Shown here one piece after another: positions 57,256 to 64,000 of a stretch of DNA of 64,000 bases. Each line of letters opens with the position of its first letter. Within the stretch, counting starts at the first letter, position 1. Under the pieces are notes generated by a model, which saw only the letters and a list, made by a program, of their open reading frames with translations, ran no database searches and was not told where the DNA came from. Made by a program: the position numbers and the translations under genes. This DNA comes from Mixta gaviniae (lineage in GTDB: Bacteria > Pseudomonadota > Gammaproteobacteria > Enterobacterales > Enterobacteriaceae): NCBI RefSeq assembly GCF_002953195.1, contig NZ_CP026377.1, forward strand, positions 4,278,001 through 4,342,000, in the 5' to 3' direction.

Positions 57256-57429
57256 GGCAGATTGACCGTAAAGAAAGTTGCGCTACTTAACAGTTTAGCA
57301 CGCTTTATCCACCGATCGACCTGGCCTTTCCCTTCTACGCTTTTCCTTGCCGTCTCAAAATCGCGGAAACTGACAGCCTTCCTGTATCAATGATAGGATA
57401 ATCAGTGAACGATCAAAACGGTATCAAGC

Positions 57430-58371
57430 ATGTTAGACAAAATTTTAAGAATTGCCACCAGGCAAAGTCCGCTCGCTTTGTGGCAGGCACAATATGTTCA
57501 GCAGCGTCTGATGGCCTGCCATCCGGGCCTGCGCGTAGAGCTGGTGCCGATGGTGACGCGCGGCGACATTATCCTCGATACGCCGCTGGCGAAAGTGGGC
57601 GGCAAAGGGCTGTTCGTGAAAGAGCTGGAACTGGCGATGCTGGAAAACCGTGCCGATATCGCGGTGCATTCCATGAAGGATGTGCCGGTTGAATTTCCGC
57701 AAGGCCTGGGGCTGGTGACCATTTGCGAACGCGACGATCCGCTGGATGCCTTCGTCTCAAACCATTACGCCACCCTTGATGCACTGCCGCAGGGTGCCGT
57801 GGTCGGCACCTCCAGCCTGCGCCGACAGTGTCAGCTGGCCGCACTGCGCCCCGATCTGCAGATCCGCTCGCTGCGCGGCAATGTCGGCACCCGTCTGTCA
57901 AAGCTGGATGCCGGCGACTATGACGCCATTATTCTCGCCGCCGCCGGGCTGAAGCGTCTCGGCCTGCATGACCGCATTCGCTATGCGATTCCGGCGGAGG
58001 TCTCCCTGCCCGCCGTAGGCCAGGGCGCGGTCGGGATTGAGTGTCGTCTCGACGATGAGCAAACCATTATGCTGCTGGCGGCGTTAAACGATGACGACAC
58101 TGCTACGCGCGTGAAAGCCGAACGCGCAATGAATATGCGTCTTGAAGGCGGCTGCCAGGTGCCGATCGGCAGCTATGCGCTGCTGGAAGGCGACGATATC
58201 TGGCTACGCGGACTGGTCGGCTCGCCGGACGGCTCAACGATGATTCGCGGTGAACGCCGCGGCCCGCGCGCCCAGGCGGAACAGCTGGGGATCTCGCTGG
58301 CGGATGAGCTGCTGAGCAACGGCGCGCGCGCGATCCTGCAGGATGTCTATCAGGGGAATCCGCCGAAATGA
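57430..58371 (+). CDS. hemC: Porphobilinogen deaminase
   Basis: Joins four porphobilinogens into hydroxymethylbilane, 313 aa. Cys242 in [10 protein letters not shown] carries the dipyrromethane cofactor, catalytic Asp84 is in SMKDVP, and the Arg-rich substrate loop is SSLRRQCQL. It is divergent from cyaA. The stop overlaps hemD (ATGA), starting the hemCDXY operon. Confidence 0.98.
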   Translation: MLDKILRIATRQSPLALWQAQYVQQRLMACHPGLRVELVPMVTRGDIILDTPLAKVGGKGLFVKELELAMLENRADIAVHSMKDVPVEFPQGLGLVTICERDDPLDAFVSNHYATLDALPQGAVVGTSSLRRQCQLAALRPDLQIRSLRGNVGTRLSKLDAGDYDAIILAAAGLKRLGLHDRIRYAIPAEVSLPAVGQGAVGIECRLDDEQTIMLLAALNDDDTATRVKAERAMNMRLEGGCQVPIGSYALLEGDDIWLRGLVGSPDGSTMIRGERRGPRAQAEQLGISLADELLSNGARAILQDVYQGNPPK

Positions 58372-59108
58372 GCATCCTCGTCACCCGCCCTTCTCCCGCA
58401 GGCGTTGAGCTGGTGACGCGCCTGTGCGCCCTTGGGCGTGCCGCCTGGAGCTTTCCGCTTATCGAATTCACCCCCGGCCGCGAACTGGCTCAGCTGCCGC
58501 AGCAGCTGGCGGCGCTGACGCCGGGCGACCTGGTTTTTGCGCTATCGCAGCATGCCGTCGAGTACGCGCAGCCCTGTTTGCGCCAGGCTGGTTTAACATG
58601 GCCCGCTGCGCTGGACTATTATGCTATAGGGCGCAGCACAGCGCTGTCGCTGCACAGCGTCAGCGGACGGGAAGTCACCTGGCCGCACGACCGCGAAACC
58701 AGCGAAATGCTGCTGCAGCTGCCGACGCTGCGACGCCTGAAAGGAAAAAAGGCGCTGATCCTGCGCGGCAACGGCGGCCGGGAGCTGCTTGGCGAGACGC
58801 TGGCGCAGCGCGGCGCGGAAGTGCGTTTTCTGGAGTGTTACCAGCGCTGTGAAAAGTATTATCACGGCCCCAGCGAAGGAAAACGCTGGCGCGACCGCGG
58901 CATCGATACGCTGGTGGTCACCAGCGGCGAGATGCTGCAACAACTTCATCAGCTGTTCCCTGCGATCGACCGTGAGGAATGGCTGCTGCGCTGTCGGCTG
59001 ATAGTCGTCAGCGATCGTTTGGCTACCCTGGCCAGGGAACTTGGCTGGAACCATATCACGGTAGCTGATGGTGCTGATAACGACGCGTTGATGCGCGCGT
59101 TACAATAA
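58368..59108 (+). CDS. hemD: Uroporphyrinogen-III synthase
   Basis: Cyclises hydroxymethylbilane with inversion of ring D to uroporphyrinogen III, 246 aa. The family is poorly conserved; visible marks are [12 protein letters not shown] at the N-terminus, [14 protein letters not shown] [13 protein letters not shown], and [31 protein letters not shown] between the two domains. Coupled to hemC and 23 nt before hemX. Confidence 0.95.
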   Translation: MSILVTRPSPAGVELVTRLCALGRAAWSFPLIEFTPGRELAQLPQQLAALTPGDLVFALSQHAVEYAQPCLRQAGLTWPAALDYYAIGRSTALSLHSVSGREVTWPHDRETSEMLLQLPTLRRLKGKKALILRGNGGRELLGETLAQRGAEVRFLECYQRCEKYYHGPSEGKRWRDRGIDTLVVTSGEMLQQLHQLFPAIDREEWLLRCRLIVVSDRLATLARELGWNHITVADGADNDALMRALQ

Positions 59109-59131
59109 ACTTGAAAATGGGATGTGCCACA

Positions 59132-60268
59132 ATGACGGAACAAAAAGATTCCTCCGCCATGGTTGAAGAGACCACTCCTGCGGTAGAAACCCAGACCCCG
59201 CCTGTAAAAAAGCCGCCGCGTAAAGCGGGCCAGACCGGTACCGCGCTGGGCGCGCTGGCGATAGTGATTGCGCTGGCGATCGGCGCCGGGCTATGGGTTA
59301 ACGCGCATCAGCAGGCGCAGCAGCAGGCGCAGGTCAGCCAGACGCTCAGCGAGCAGCTGACGGCGCTGCAGCAGCAGAGCGAGCGCGAGAAGACGCAGTT
59401 AACGCAGCAGCTGACGACGCAGACCGCTGACCTGCAAACCGCTCGCGAGCAGCAGGCGGCGCTGAGCCGTCAGCTGGATGAGCTGAAAGAGAAAGTGGCC
59501 GCCATTTCAGGCAATGATGCACGCACCTGGCTGTTGGCGCAGGCGGACTATCTGGTGAAACTGGCAGGCCGCAAACTGTGGAGCGATCAGGATGTCACTA
59601 CCGCGGCGGCGCTGCTGAAAAGCGCGGACGCCAGCCTGGCGGATATGAACGATCCCAGCCTGGTGCCGGTGCGTCGCGCGCTGACTCAGGATATCAGCAA
59701 CCTTTCTGCTGTCAGCCAGGTCGATTACGACGGTATTATTCTGAAGCTGAATCAGCTTTCTAACGGCGTCGATAATCTGCGTCTGGCGGATAATGACAGC
59801 GATGACGCGCCGATGGACGCCGACAGCAACGAACTGACCTCATCGCTGCGTGAATGGCGGCAGAACCTGGTGAAGAGCTGGCACAACTTTATGGATGATT
59901 TTATTACCATCCGTCGCCGCGATAACACCGCCGAACCGCTGCTGGCGCCGAACCAGGATGTCTATCTGCGCGAGAATATTCGCTCGCGCCTGCTGATCGC
60001 CGCCCAGGCGGTGCCGCGTCATCAGGATGAGATCTACCGTCAGTCGGTGGATACCGTCTCGACCTGGGTGCGCGCCTGGTTTGATACCAACGACGCCAGC
60101 ACCAAATCGTTCCTGGCTCAGCTGGATGATTTAAGCCAGCAGAGCGTGTCGATGGAGATCCCCGAGGCGCTGGAAAGCCAGCCGCTGCTGGATAAGCTGA
60201 TGCAGACGCGGGTGCGTAACCTGCTGGCGCAGCCCGCTGAGCCGGCGCAACCGCAGCAGGGAGAGTAA
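59132..60268 (+). CDS. hemX: HemX membrane protein
   Basis: Inner-membrane protein of the haem operon, once thought a uroporphyrinogen methyltransferase but lacking that domain. The product is 378 aa: a Thr/Pro/Lys-rich cytoplasmic head (1-40), one helix (about 44-64, [18 protein letters not shown]), a Gln-rich coiled coil (about 65-130) and a conserved periplasmic domain ([22 protein letters not shown]). The ATG at 59132 matches E. coli MTEQ. Confidence 0.94.
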   Translation: MTEQKDSSAMVEETTPAVETQTPPVKKPPRKAGQTGTALGALAIVIALAIGAGLWVNAHQQAQQQAQVSQTLSEQLTALQQQSEREKTQLTQQLTTQTADLQTAREQQAALSRQLDELKEKVAAISGNDARTWLLAQADYLVKLAGRKLWSDQDVTTAAALLKSADASLADMNDPSLVPVRRALTQDISNLSAVSQVDYDGIILKLNQLSNGVDNLRLADNDSDDAPMDADSNELTSSLREWRQNLVKSWHNFMDDFITIRRRDNTAEPLLAPNQDVYLRENIRSRLLIAAQAVPRHQDEIYRQSVDTVSTWVRAWFDTNDASTKSFLAQLDDLSQQSVSMEIPEALESQPLLDKLMQTRVRNLLAQPAEPAQPQQGE

Positions 60269-60270
60269 CG

Positions 60271-61461
60271 ATGCTAAAAGTCTTTGTACTGTTCCTGCTG
60301 CTGATCGCCGGCATCGTGGTCGGTCCGATGATCGCCGGCCATCAGGGCTACGTGCTTATTCAGACCGACAACTGGAATATTGAAACCAGCGTCACCGGGC
60401 TGGCGATTGTGTTGATTGTCGCGCTGCTGGTTATCCTCGGCGTCGAATGGCTGCTGCGCCGTCTGTTTCGTACCGGCGCCAGAACGCGCGGCTGGTTCTT
60501 AGGCCGTAAGCGCAATCGCGCCCGCCGCCAGACGCACGAAGCGCTGGTGAAGCTGGCTGAAGGTGACTATCGCCAGGTGGAAAAACTGCTCTCGCGCAAC
60601 GCCGATCATGCCGAGCAGCCGGTGGTCAACTACCTGCTGGCCGCCGAAGCTGCACAGCAGCGCGGCGACGAAACGCGCGCCAATCAGCATCTGGAGCGCG
60701 CCGCTGAGCTGGCGCATAACGATCCGATCCCGGTTGAGATTACACGCGTACGCCTGCAGCTGGCGCGTAATGAAGATCACGCCGCCCGTCATGGCATCGA
60801 TCGGCTGCTGGACGTGGCGCCACGTCATCCGGAAGTGCTACGTCTGGCGGAGCAGGCCTATGTTCGCACCGGCGCCTGGGGCGCGCTGCTTGATATCCTG
60901 CCGGCGATGGAAAAAGCGCAGGTGGCGGATGAAGAGCATATTAAAGCGCTGCGCCAACAGTGCTGGCTGGGCCTGATGAGCCAGGCAATGGCCGATCAGG
61001 GCAGCGAAGGCCTGAAGCGCTGGTGGCAGAGCCTTAGCCGTAAAACGCGCCATGAAACCGCGCTGCAGGTGGCGATGGCGGATCATCTTATTGCTTGCGA
61101 CGATCATGAAACCGCCCAGCAGATCGTGCTGGACGGCCTGAAGCGCAGCTACGACGAGCGTTTGATCCTGCTGATGCCAAGGCTGAAAACCGGCAATCCG
61201 GAACAGCTGGAAAAAGCGCTACGCCAGCAGATTAAACAGCACGGCGCGACGCCACTGCTGCATAGCACGCTTGGACAGCTGTTGATGAAGCATGGCGAAT
61301 GGCAGCAGGCGGGCGACGCGTTCCGCGAAGCCTTAAAGCAGCGTCCCGACGGCTTCGATTACGCCTGGCTGGCGGACACGCTGGATCGTCTGCATCGGCC
61401 GGAAGAGGCGGCGCAGATGCGACGCGAAGGCCTGCTGCTGACCCTGAAGAATAATCGTTAA
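60271..61461 (+). CDS. hemY: HemY TPR membrane protein
   Basis: Inner-membrane protein with two N-terminal helices (about 1-20 and 40-62) and a cytoplasmic/periplasmic TPR array, 396 aa. It belongs to the HemY N-terminal family and is thought to organise late haem synthesis. TPR signatures recur around HALVKLAEGDYRQVEKLL, DVAPRHPEVLRLAEQAYVRTGAW and GEWQQAGDAFREALKQRP. It begins 2 nt after hemX and ends the operon. Confidence 0.95.
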   Translation: MLKVFVLFLLLIAGIVVGPMIAGHQGYVLIQTDNWNIETSVTGLAIVLIVALLVILGVEWLLRRLFRTGARTRGWFLGRKRNRARRQTHEALVKLAEGDYRQVEKLLSRNADHAEQPVVNYLLAAEAAQQRGDETRANQHLERAAELAHNDPIPVEITRVRLQLARNEDHAARHGIDRLLDVAPRHPEVLRLAEQAYVRTGAWGALLDILPAMEKAQVADEEHIKALRQQCWLGLMSQAMADQGSEGLKRWWQSLSRKTRHETALQVAMADHLIACDDHETAQQIVLDGLKRSYDERLILLMPRLKTGNPEQLEKALRQQIKQHGATPLLHSTLGQLLMKHGEWQQAGDAFREALKQRPDGFDYAWLADTLDRLHRPEEAAQMRREGLLLTLKNNR

Positions 61462-61478
61462 GGTCATCCAGGTTAAAC

Positions 61479-61502
61479 AGCCGGGGAAACCCGGCTTTTT
61501 TT
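61479..61502 (+). terminator. hemCDXY terminator
   Basis: 7-bp stem AGCCGGG/CCCGGCT with a GAAA loop and seven Ts, 17 nt past hemY. Confidence 0.93.
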
Positions 61503-61549
61503 GTCTCTGCGCCCTGCCCGGCAAGCTTCCTTTTCCTTTTTCCGCACGC

Positions 61550-61751
61550 AAAAAAAACACCTGCCTAAAAAGGCAGGTGTAAAAATCAGGTCGGTAAGAC
61601 AACCGAATTGGTACCCGACTCAACGTAGTGCCCTGAACTCCAATAAAGCGAACGATATTGGCTGGCTGGACAACAGGTACCCTAATTGGCTCTGCATCAT
61701 TCCTGAGTTTATGAAGCCGAAGCGAGCATAAGAGGTGGAATGAGCATCTAC
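61550..61751 (-). ncRNA. glmZ: GlmZ small RNA
   Basis: About 202 nt on the minus strand between hemY and the tRNA cluster, where E. coli GlmZ lies. The 5' end GTAGATGCTCATTCCA and the following stem-loop match E. coli GlmZ, as does the block GTTGTCTTACCGACCTG (about 61588-61604) that corresponds to the glmS-pairing region. It ends in the terminator CACCTGCC...GGCAGGTG plus eight Us. In E. coli GlmZ with Hfq activates glmS translation and is cleaved by RNase E/RapZ, matching amino-sugar supply to demand. The promoter is of sigma-54 type. Confidence 0.92.
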
Positions 61752-61762
61752 ACCTCTATTAT

Positions 61763-61778
61763 TGCACAGGCTGTGCCA
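61763..61778 (-). promoter_or_regulatory. Sigma-54 promoter of glmZ
   Basis: TGGCACAGCCTGTGCA on the minus strand: GG at -24 and GC at -12 with 10 bp between, ending 12 nt before the GlmZ 5' end. I see no comparable sigma-70 -10 (TATAAT-like) here. Confidence 0.85.
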
Positions 61779-61868
61779 AAGTGGGATTTATCGCACCCTG
61801 GATTTTCCTATCCCATTGAAAATACGTAATAACTATTTTACAGCAGCGGCTTTTTTCTGAGGCTTTTA

Positions 61869-61886
61869 TGTCGCCAGCGGACAACA
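61869..61886. promoter_or_regulatory. GlrR-like site A
   Basis: TGTC-N10-AACA, one base off the palindrome TGTC-N10-GACA reported for the enhancer-binding protein GlrR (QseF) at glmY/glmZ. Confidence 0.55.
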
Positions 61887-61900
61887 TTGCCAGCGTAATT

Positions 61901-61918
61901 TGTCGCTATCCTGAGACA
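61901..61918. promoter_or_regulatory. GlrR-like site B
   Basis: TGTC-GCTATCCTGA-GACA, a perfect TGTC-N10-GACA palindrome, about 150 bp upstream of the glmZ start. Confidence 0.75.
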
Positions 61919-61963
61919 ACAGATAGCGCAGCGCTATAAATCGAATAAGATCAGCAATTTAAA

Positions 61964-61981
61964 CGTCTCTGATTTGAGACA
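61964..61981. promoter_or_regulatory. GlrR-like site C
   Basis: CGTC-TCTGATTTGA-GACA, one base off the palindrome. Sites A, B and C are 32 and 63 bp apart, i.e. three and six helical turns. Confidence 0.6.
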
Positions 61982-61994
61982 AAAGCGGGAATGT

Positions 61995-62025
61995 GTGCCG
62001 ACATTTTTAGTATGCCTGTCGGCAC
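61995..62025. repeat. Inverted repeat GTGCCGAC
   Basis: Perfect 8-bp arms GTGCCGAC / GTCGGCAC separated by 15 nt, just upstream of the GlrR-like sites. No T run follows, so it is not an intrinsic terminator. Confidence 0.6.
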
Positions 62026-62240
62026 CCGGGCCGCCGCCAGTCACGGCGAAAGCAGCGTCAGGCTACGGTAAAGAGGCGAACGGGCGCATTGTGTGGATAA
62101 AAGGGTGTTGCACGGGCCAGACGATTGCGAATCATGCGGCTCAGAAAAGAATGATAAAACGCAGCGGCGACCGCAATAAAGAGATCGGCATCAAGCAGTA
62201 TGGCTTTCACGGCAGGGTTTCCACAGCGCGCAGCAGGCCA

Positions 62241-62336
62241 TAAGGATAAGGATAAGGATAAGGATAAGGATAAGGATAAGGATAAGGATAAGGATAAGGA
62301 TAAGGATAAGGATAAGGATAAGGATAAGGATAAGGA
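62241..62336. repeat. (TAAGGA)16 hexanucleotide array
   Basis: Sixteen perfect head-to-tail copies of TAAGGA, 96 nt, between the GlrR-like sites and the tRNA terminator. Being a multiple of three it leaves frames open on both strands (Lys-Asp on one, Ser-Leu on the other), but no gene with a start signal uses it. Copy number is likely variable. Confidence 0.97.
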
Positions 62337-62361
62337 GGAAACTACAACAGCAGCGGGGGAC

Positions 62362-62390
62362 AAAAACAAAAAAACCTGCCAGTGCAGGTT
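62362..62390 (-). terminator. tRNA operon terminator
   Basis: Minus-strand stem AACCTGC/GCAGGTT with a 4-nt loop followed by a U-rich tail, 8 nt past tRNA-Pro. Confidence 0.9.
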
Positions 62391-62397
62391 AATAAGA

Positions 62398-62474
62398 TGG
62401 TCGGCGAGAGAGGATTCGAACCTCCGACCCACTGGTCCCAAACCAGTTGCGCTACCAAGCTGCGCTACTCGCCG
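62398..62474 (-). tRNA. proM: tRNA-Pro (TGG)
   Basis: 77 nt with encoded CCA; acceptor CGGCGAG/CTCGCCG, anticodon TGG, T-arm GGTTCGAATCC. Last gene of the argX-hisR-leuT-proM cluster, same order as E. coli. Confidence 0.97.
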
Positions 62475-62509
62475 ACGTAATGCTCTTACTCTTACTACTT
62501 TCTCTTGCC

Positions 62510-62596
62510 TGGTGCGAAGAGAGGGACTTGAACCCTCACGTCCGTTAAGACACTAACACCTGAAGCTAGCGCGTCTACCAATTCCGCCACCTTCGC
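62510..62596 (-). tRNA. leuT: tRNA-Leu (CAG)
   Basis: 87 nt with the long variable arm of class II tRNAs, anticodon CAG, encoded CCA. It lies between tRNA-Pro and tRNA-His. Confidence 0.97.
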
Positions 62597-62612
62597 ATGT
62601 TCCAGCAAAAGT

Positions 62613-62689
62613 TGGGGTGGCTAATGGGACTCGAACCCACGACAACTGGAATCACAATCCAGGGCTCTACCAACTGAGCTATAGCCACC
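62613..62689 (-). tRNA. hisR: tRNA-His (GTG)
   Basis: 77 nt including the extra 5' G at position -1 typical of tRNA-His, anticodon GTG, encoded CCA. Confidence 0.97.
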
Positions 62690-62750
62690 ATTACTTCTTA
62701 CTTCTACTAACGCGGTAAATGTTACCACCGCAGCTCTTGCGCCTGTCTAA

Positions 62751-62827
<77 letters not shown>

Positions 62828-62848
62828 GTAGCGCCGTTGCGGATGGGG

Positions 62849-62877
62849 ATACTACGGATTTGCACCGAAGCTGTCCA
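62849..62877 (-). promoter_or_regulatory. Promoter of the tRNA operon
   Basis: -35 TGGACA (62872-62877), 17-bp spacer, -10 TAGTAT (62849-62854) and a GC-rich discriminator, as in stable-RNA promoters under stringent control; 22 nt upstream of tRNA-Arg. Confidence 0.78.
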
Positions 62878-63004
62878 GTGCTTTTTAAAGAAAAAAACGC
62901 GTTTGATTACGCTTTGTGCATTCCGTCTAAACAAACGCCACTTTGGCTGGCTAAGCGGCTAAAAAGCCGCCGTTTACTGCTTTCACGCTGCTGATTCCGT
63001 GCGT

Positions 63005-63745
63005 TTACAGCTGGCCGCCGTAGTAATAGCGCAAAAATTTAATTAAGCGCAGCTGGCGGCGCAGGCGGCTCGGCTGGCTTAACAGGCGGTAAAGCCACTC
63101 CAGCCCCATCCGCTGCCAGATAAGCGGCGCGCGCTTAACGTGCCCGGTGAAAACATCGTAGGTGCCACCAACACCCATATAGAGCGCCTGCGGCCAGACC
63201 GCCTTGCACGCCTGCATCAGCAGCTCCTGCCTGGGCGAGCCCATCGCCACCGTAACGATCTGCGCCCCGCTCGCAGCCACGCGGCTGAACAGCGCTTCGC
63301 GATCGTCTTCTTTAAAGTAGCCGTGCTGCGTACCGACGATATTGACGTTCCACTGACGCTGCAGCTTTACTACTGTCTCTTCCATGACCTGCGGTTTGCC
63401 GCCGATAAGGAAAACCGGTATGCCCTGCTCCCCTGCGCGCGCCATCAGCGCCTCCCATAAGTCGGCGCCGGCGATGCGCGTTACCTGCGCCTGCGGATAC
63501 TTCTTGCGAATCGCGCGCACAATACTGATGCCGTCGGGATACTTGATCTCCGCTGCGTCAATCAGCTGGCGCAGCGCCGGCTCGGCCTCATAGGTCAGCA
63601 CCTTTTCCGCATTGATGGCGACCAGCGTTCCGCTACGCGCCGCGCCGTCGGGGCAGAGATAATCCAGGCACGCCGTCATATCGGCAAAGCCGTGCAGCCG
63701 GATGCCGCGGATCGAATACTGGGGCGCGTTTGGCGCAACTTCCAT
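63005..63745 (-). CDS. wecG: UDP-ManNAcA transferase of ECA synthesis
   Basis: Transfers N-acetylmannosaminuronate onto lipid I to form lipid II of enterobacterial common antigen, at the inner face of the membrane. The product is 246 aa with ATG 63745, exactly the E. coli length (family GT26). Marks are [44 protein letters not shown] and [17 protein letters not shown]. Two other starts (ATG 63754, GTG 63760) are in frame; 63745 has AGGA at the best distance. The transporter gene yifK found next in E. coli is absent. Confidence 0.96.
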   Translation of the reverse strand: MEVAPNAPQYSIRGIRLHGFADMTACLDYLCPDGAARSGTLVAINAEKVLTYEAEPALRQLIDAAEIKYPDGISIVRAIRKKYPQAQVTRIAGADLWEALMARAGEQGIPVFLIGGKPQVMEETVVKLQRQWNVNIVGTQHGYFKEDDREALFSRVAASGAQIVTVAMGSPRQELLMQACKAVWPQALYMGVGGTYDVFTGHVKRAPLIWQRMGLEWLYRLLSQPSRLRRQLRLIKFLRYYYGGQL

Positions 63746-63761
63746 TTCAAACATCCTCACA

Positions 63762-64000
63762 TCACTCTGGCGACGCTGTCAGCGTTCCGGTCGGCGGCGC
63801 GCGGCGGCGGCGCGGACGGATCAAACCGGCGCTGTCGAACAGCCAGAAAAGTAGCTTAGCCACCACCACGCAGGCGGCGAAAATCAAACAGAAAAAGACG
63901 ACGCGGCTGACGAAAGCGTCCAGCCCTTCACGCGCCAGCACGATAATATTGAACACCGCGCCAAAGCAGAAGCTTTGCAGAATAGCGGAAGTGTAGCGAT
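63762..64000 (-). CDS. wzyE: ECA polymerase WzyE, C-terminal part
   Basis: Last 78 residues of a multi-pass inner-membrane protein; the rest is beyond the right edge. The segment [21 protein letters not shown] and [13 protein letters not shown] closely matches the C-terminus of E. coli WzyE, the enterobacterial common antigen polymerase. It is the gene immediately upstream of wecG, as in the wec operon. Confidence 0.9.
   Translation of the reverse strand, partial: RYTSAILQSFCFGAVFNIIVLAREGLDAFVSRVVFFCLIFAACVVVAKLLFWLFDSAGLIRPRRRRAPPTGTLTASPE

Noticed and set aside
62241..62336. TAAGGA array as a CRISPR
   Set aside because: Units are contiguous 6-mers with no spacers and no cas genes.
62058..62556. 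Frames encoding (Lys-Asp)n or (Ser-Leu)n across the TAAGGA array
   Set aside because: The peptides come only from the hexamer's frame-neutral period; the plus-strand frame runs into antisense tRNA sequence and neither has a good start.

Overview
The window is chromosomal core DNA from a gamma-proteobacterium of the order Enterobacterales. Nearly every protein is a close relative of an Escherichia coli K-12 protein, and the gene order from wzyE/wecG through hemYXDC, cyaA, dapF, xerC, uvrD, corA, recQ, pldB, metE/metR, udp, ubiE-tat, rfaH, fadBA and hemG follows the E. coli 85-87 min region. Sequence divergence, high GC with much GCG/CGC codon use, and lineage-specific insertions suggest Erwiniaceae (Pantoea, Mixta or Erwinia type). 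That placement is inference, and no species can be named.

Layout. 1-1461: birA (cut by the window edge) and murB. 2041-7430: a complete rRNA operon on the minus strand (P1/P2, boxA, 16S, tRNA-Glu, 23S, 5S, terminator). 7484-17324: hemG, trkH, yigZ, pepQ, the FadR-controlled fadBA beta-oxidation operon, fre and ubiD. 17675-25498: rfaH, the tatABCD export locus and the ubiquinone genes ubiE-ubiJ-ubiB, then rmuC. 25599-32259: udp with two CRP sites, ysgA, divergent metE/metR with met boxes, a small double-glycine-leader peptide gene not known from E. coli, and bioP (yigM). 32456-36467: an inserted glpTQ module with CRP and Pho-box-like sites, an OmpX/Ail-type outer-membrane protein and an AT-rich gene-free stretch. 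36499-46892: yigL, pldB, rhtB/rhtC (with a repeat-rich spacer), recQ, pldA, yigI, rarD, an inserted abrB homologue, and corA with its 17-codon leader corL. 47129-57139: uvrD (LexA box), yigB, xerC, yigA, dapF, lptM, cyaY, a two-gene insertion of unknown function, and cyaA with its conserved TTG start. 57430-61461: hemCDXY. 61550-62397: the glmZ sRNA with a sigma-54 promoter and three phased GlrR-like sites, then a perfect 16-copy TAAGGA array. 62398-64000: four tRNA genes (Pro, Leu, His, Arg), wecG and the end of wzyE.

Genes that work together: hemC/D/G/X/Y (haem); ubiE/J/B/D and fre (ubiquinone and flavin redox); tatA-D (folded-protein export); fadBA (fatty-acid degradation); dapF-murB-GlmZ (cell-wall precursors); wecG-wzyE (enterobacterial common antigen); glpTQ-pldA-pldB-yigL (phospholipid turnover); uvrD-recQ-rmuC-xerC (DNA repair and chromosome resolution).

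No phage, CRISPR array, insertion sequence or obvious defence island is visible. The less ordinary material is the orphan peptide gene with a 5'-terminal mRNA hairpin, the cyaY-cyaA insertion, the phased glmZ regulatory region, the Pho-box glpTQ insertion, the hybrid flanks of the rRNA operon, and the simple-repeat tracts.
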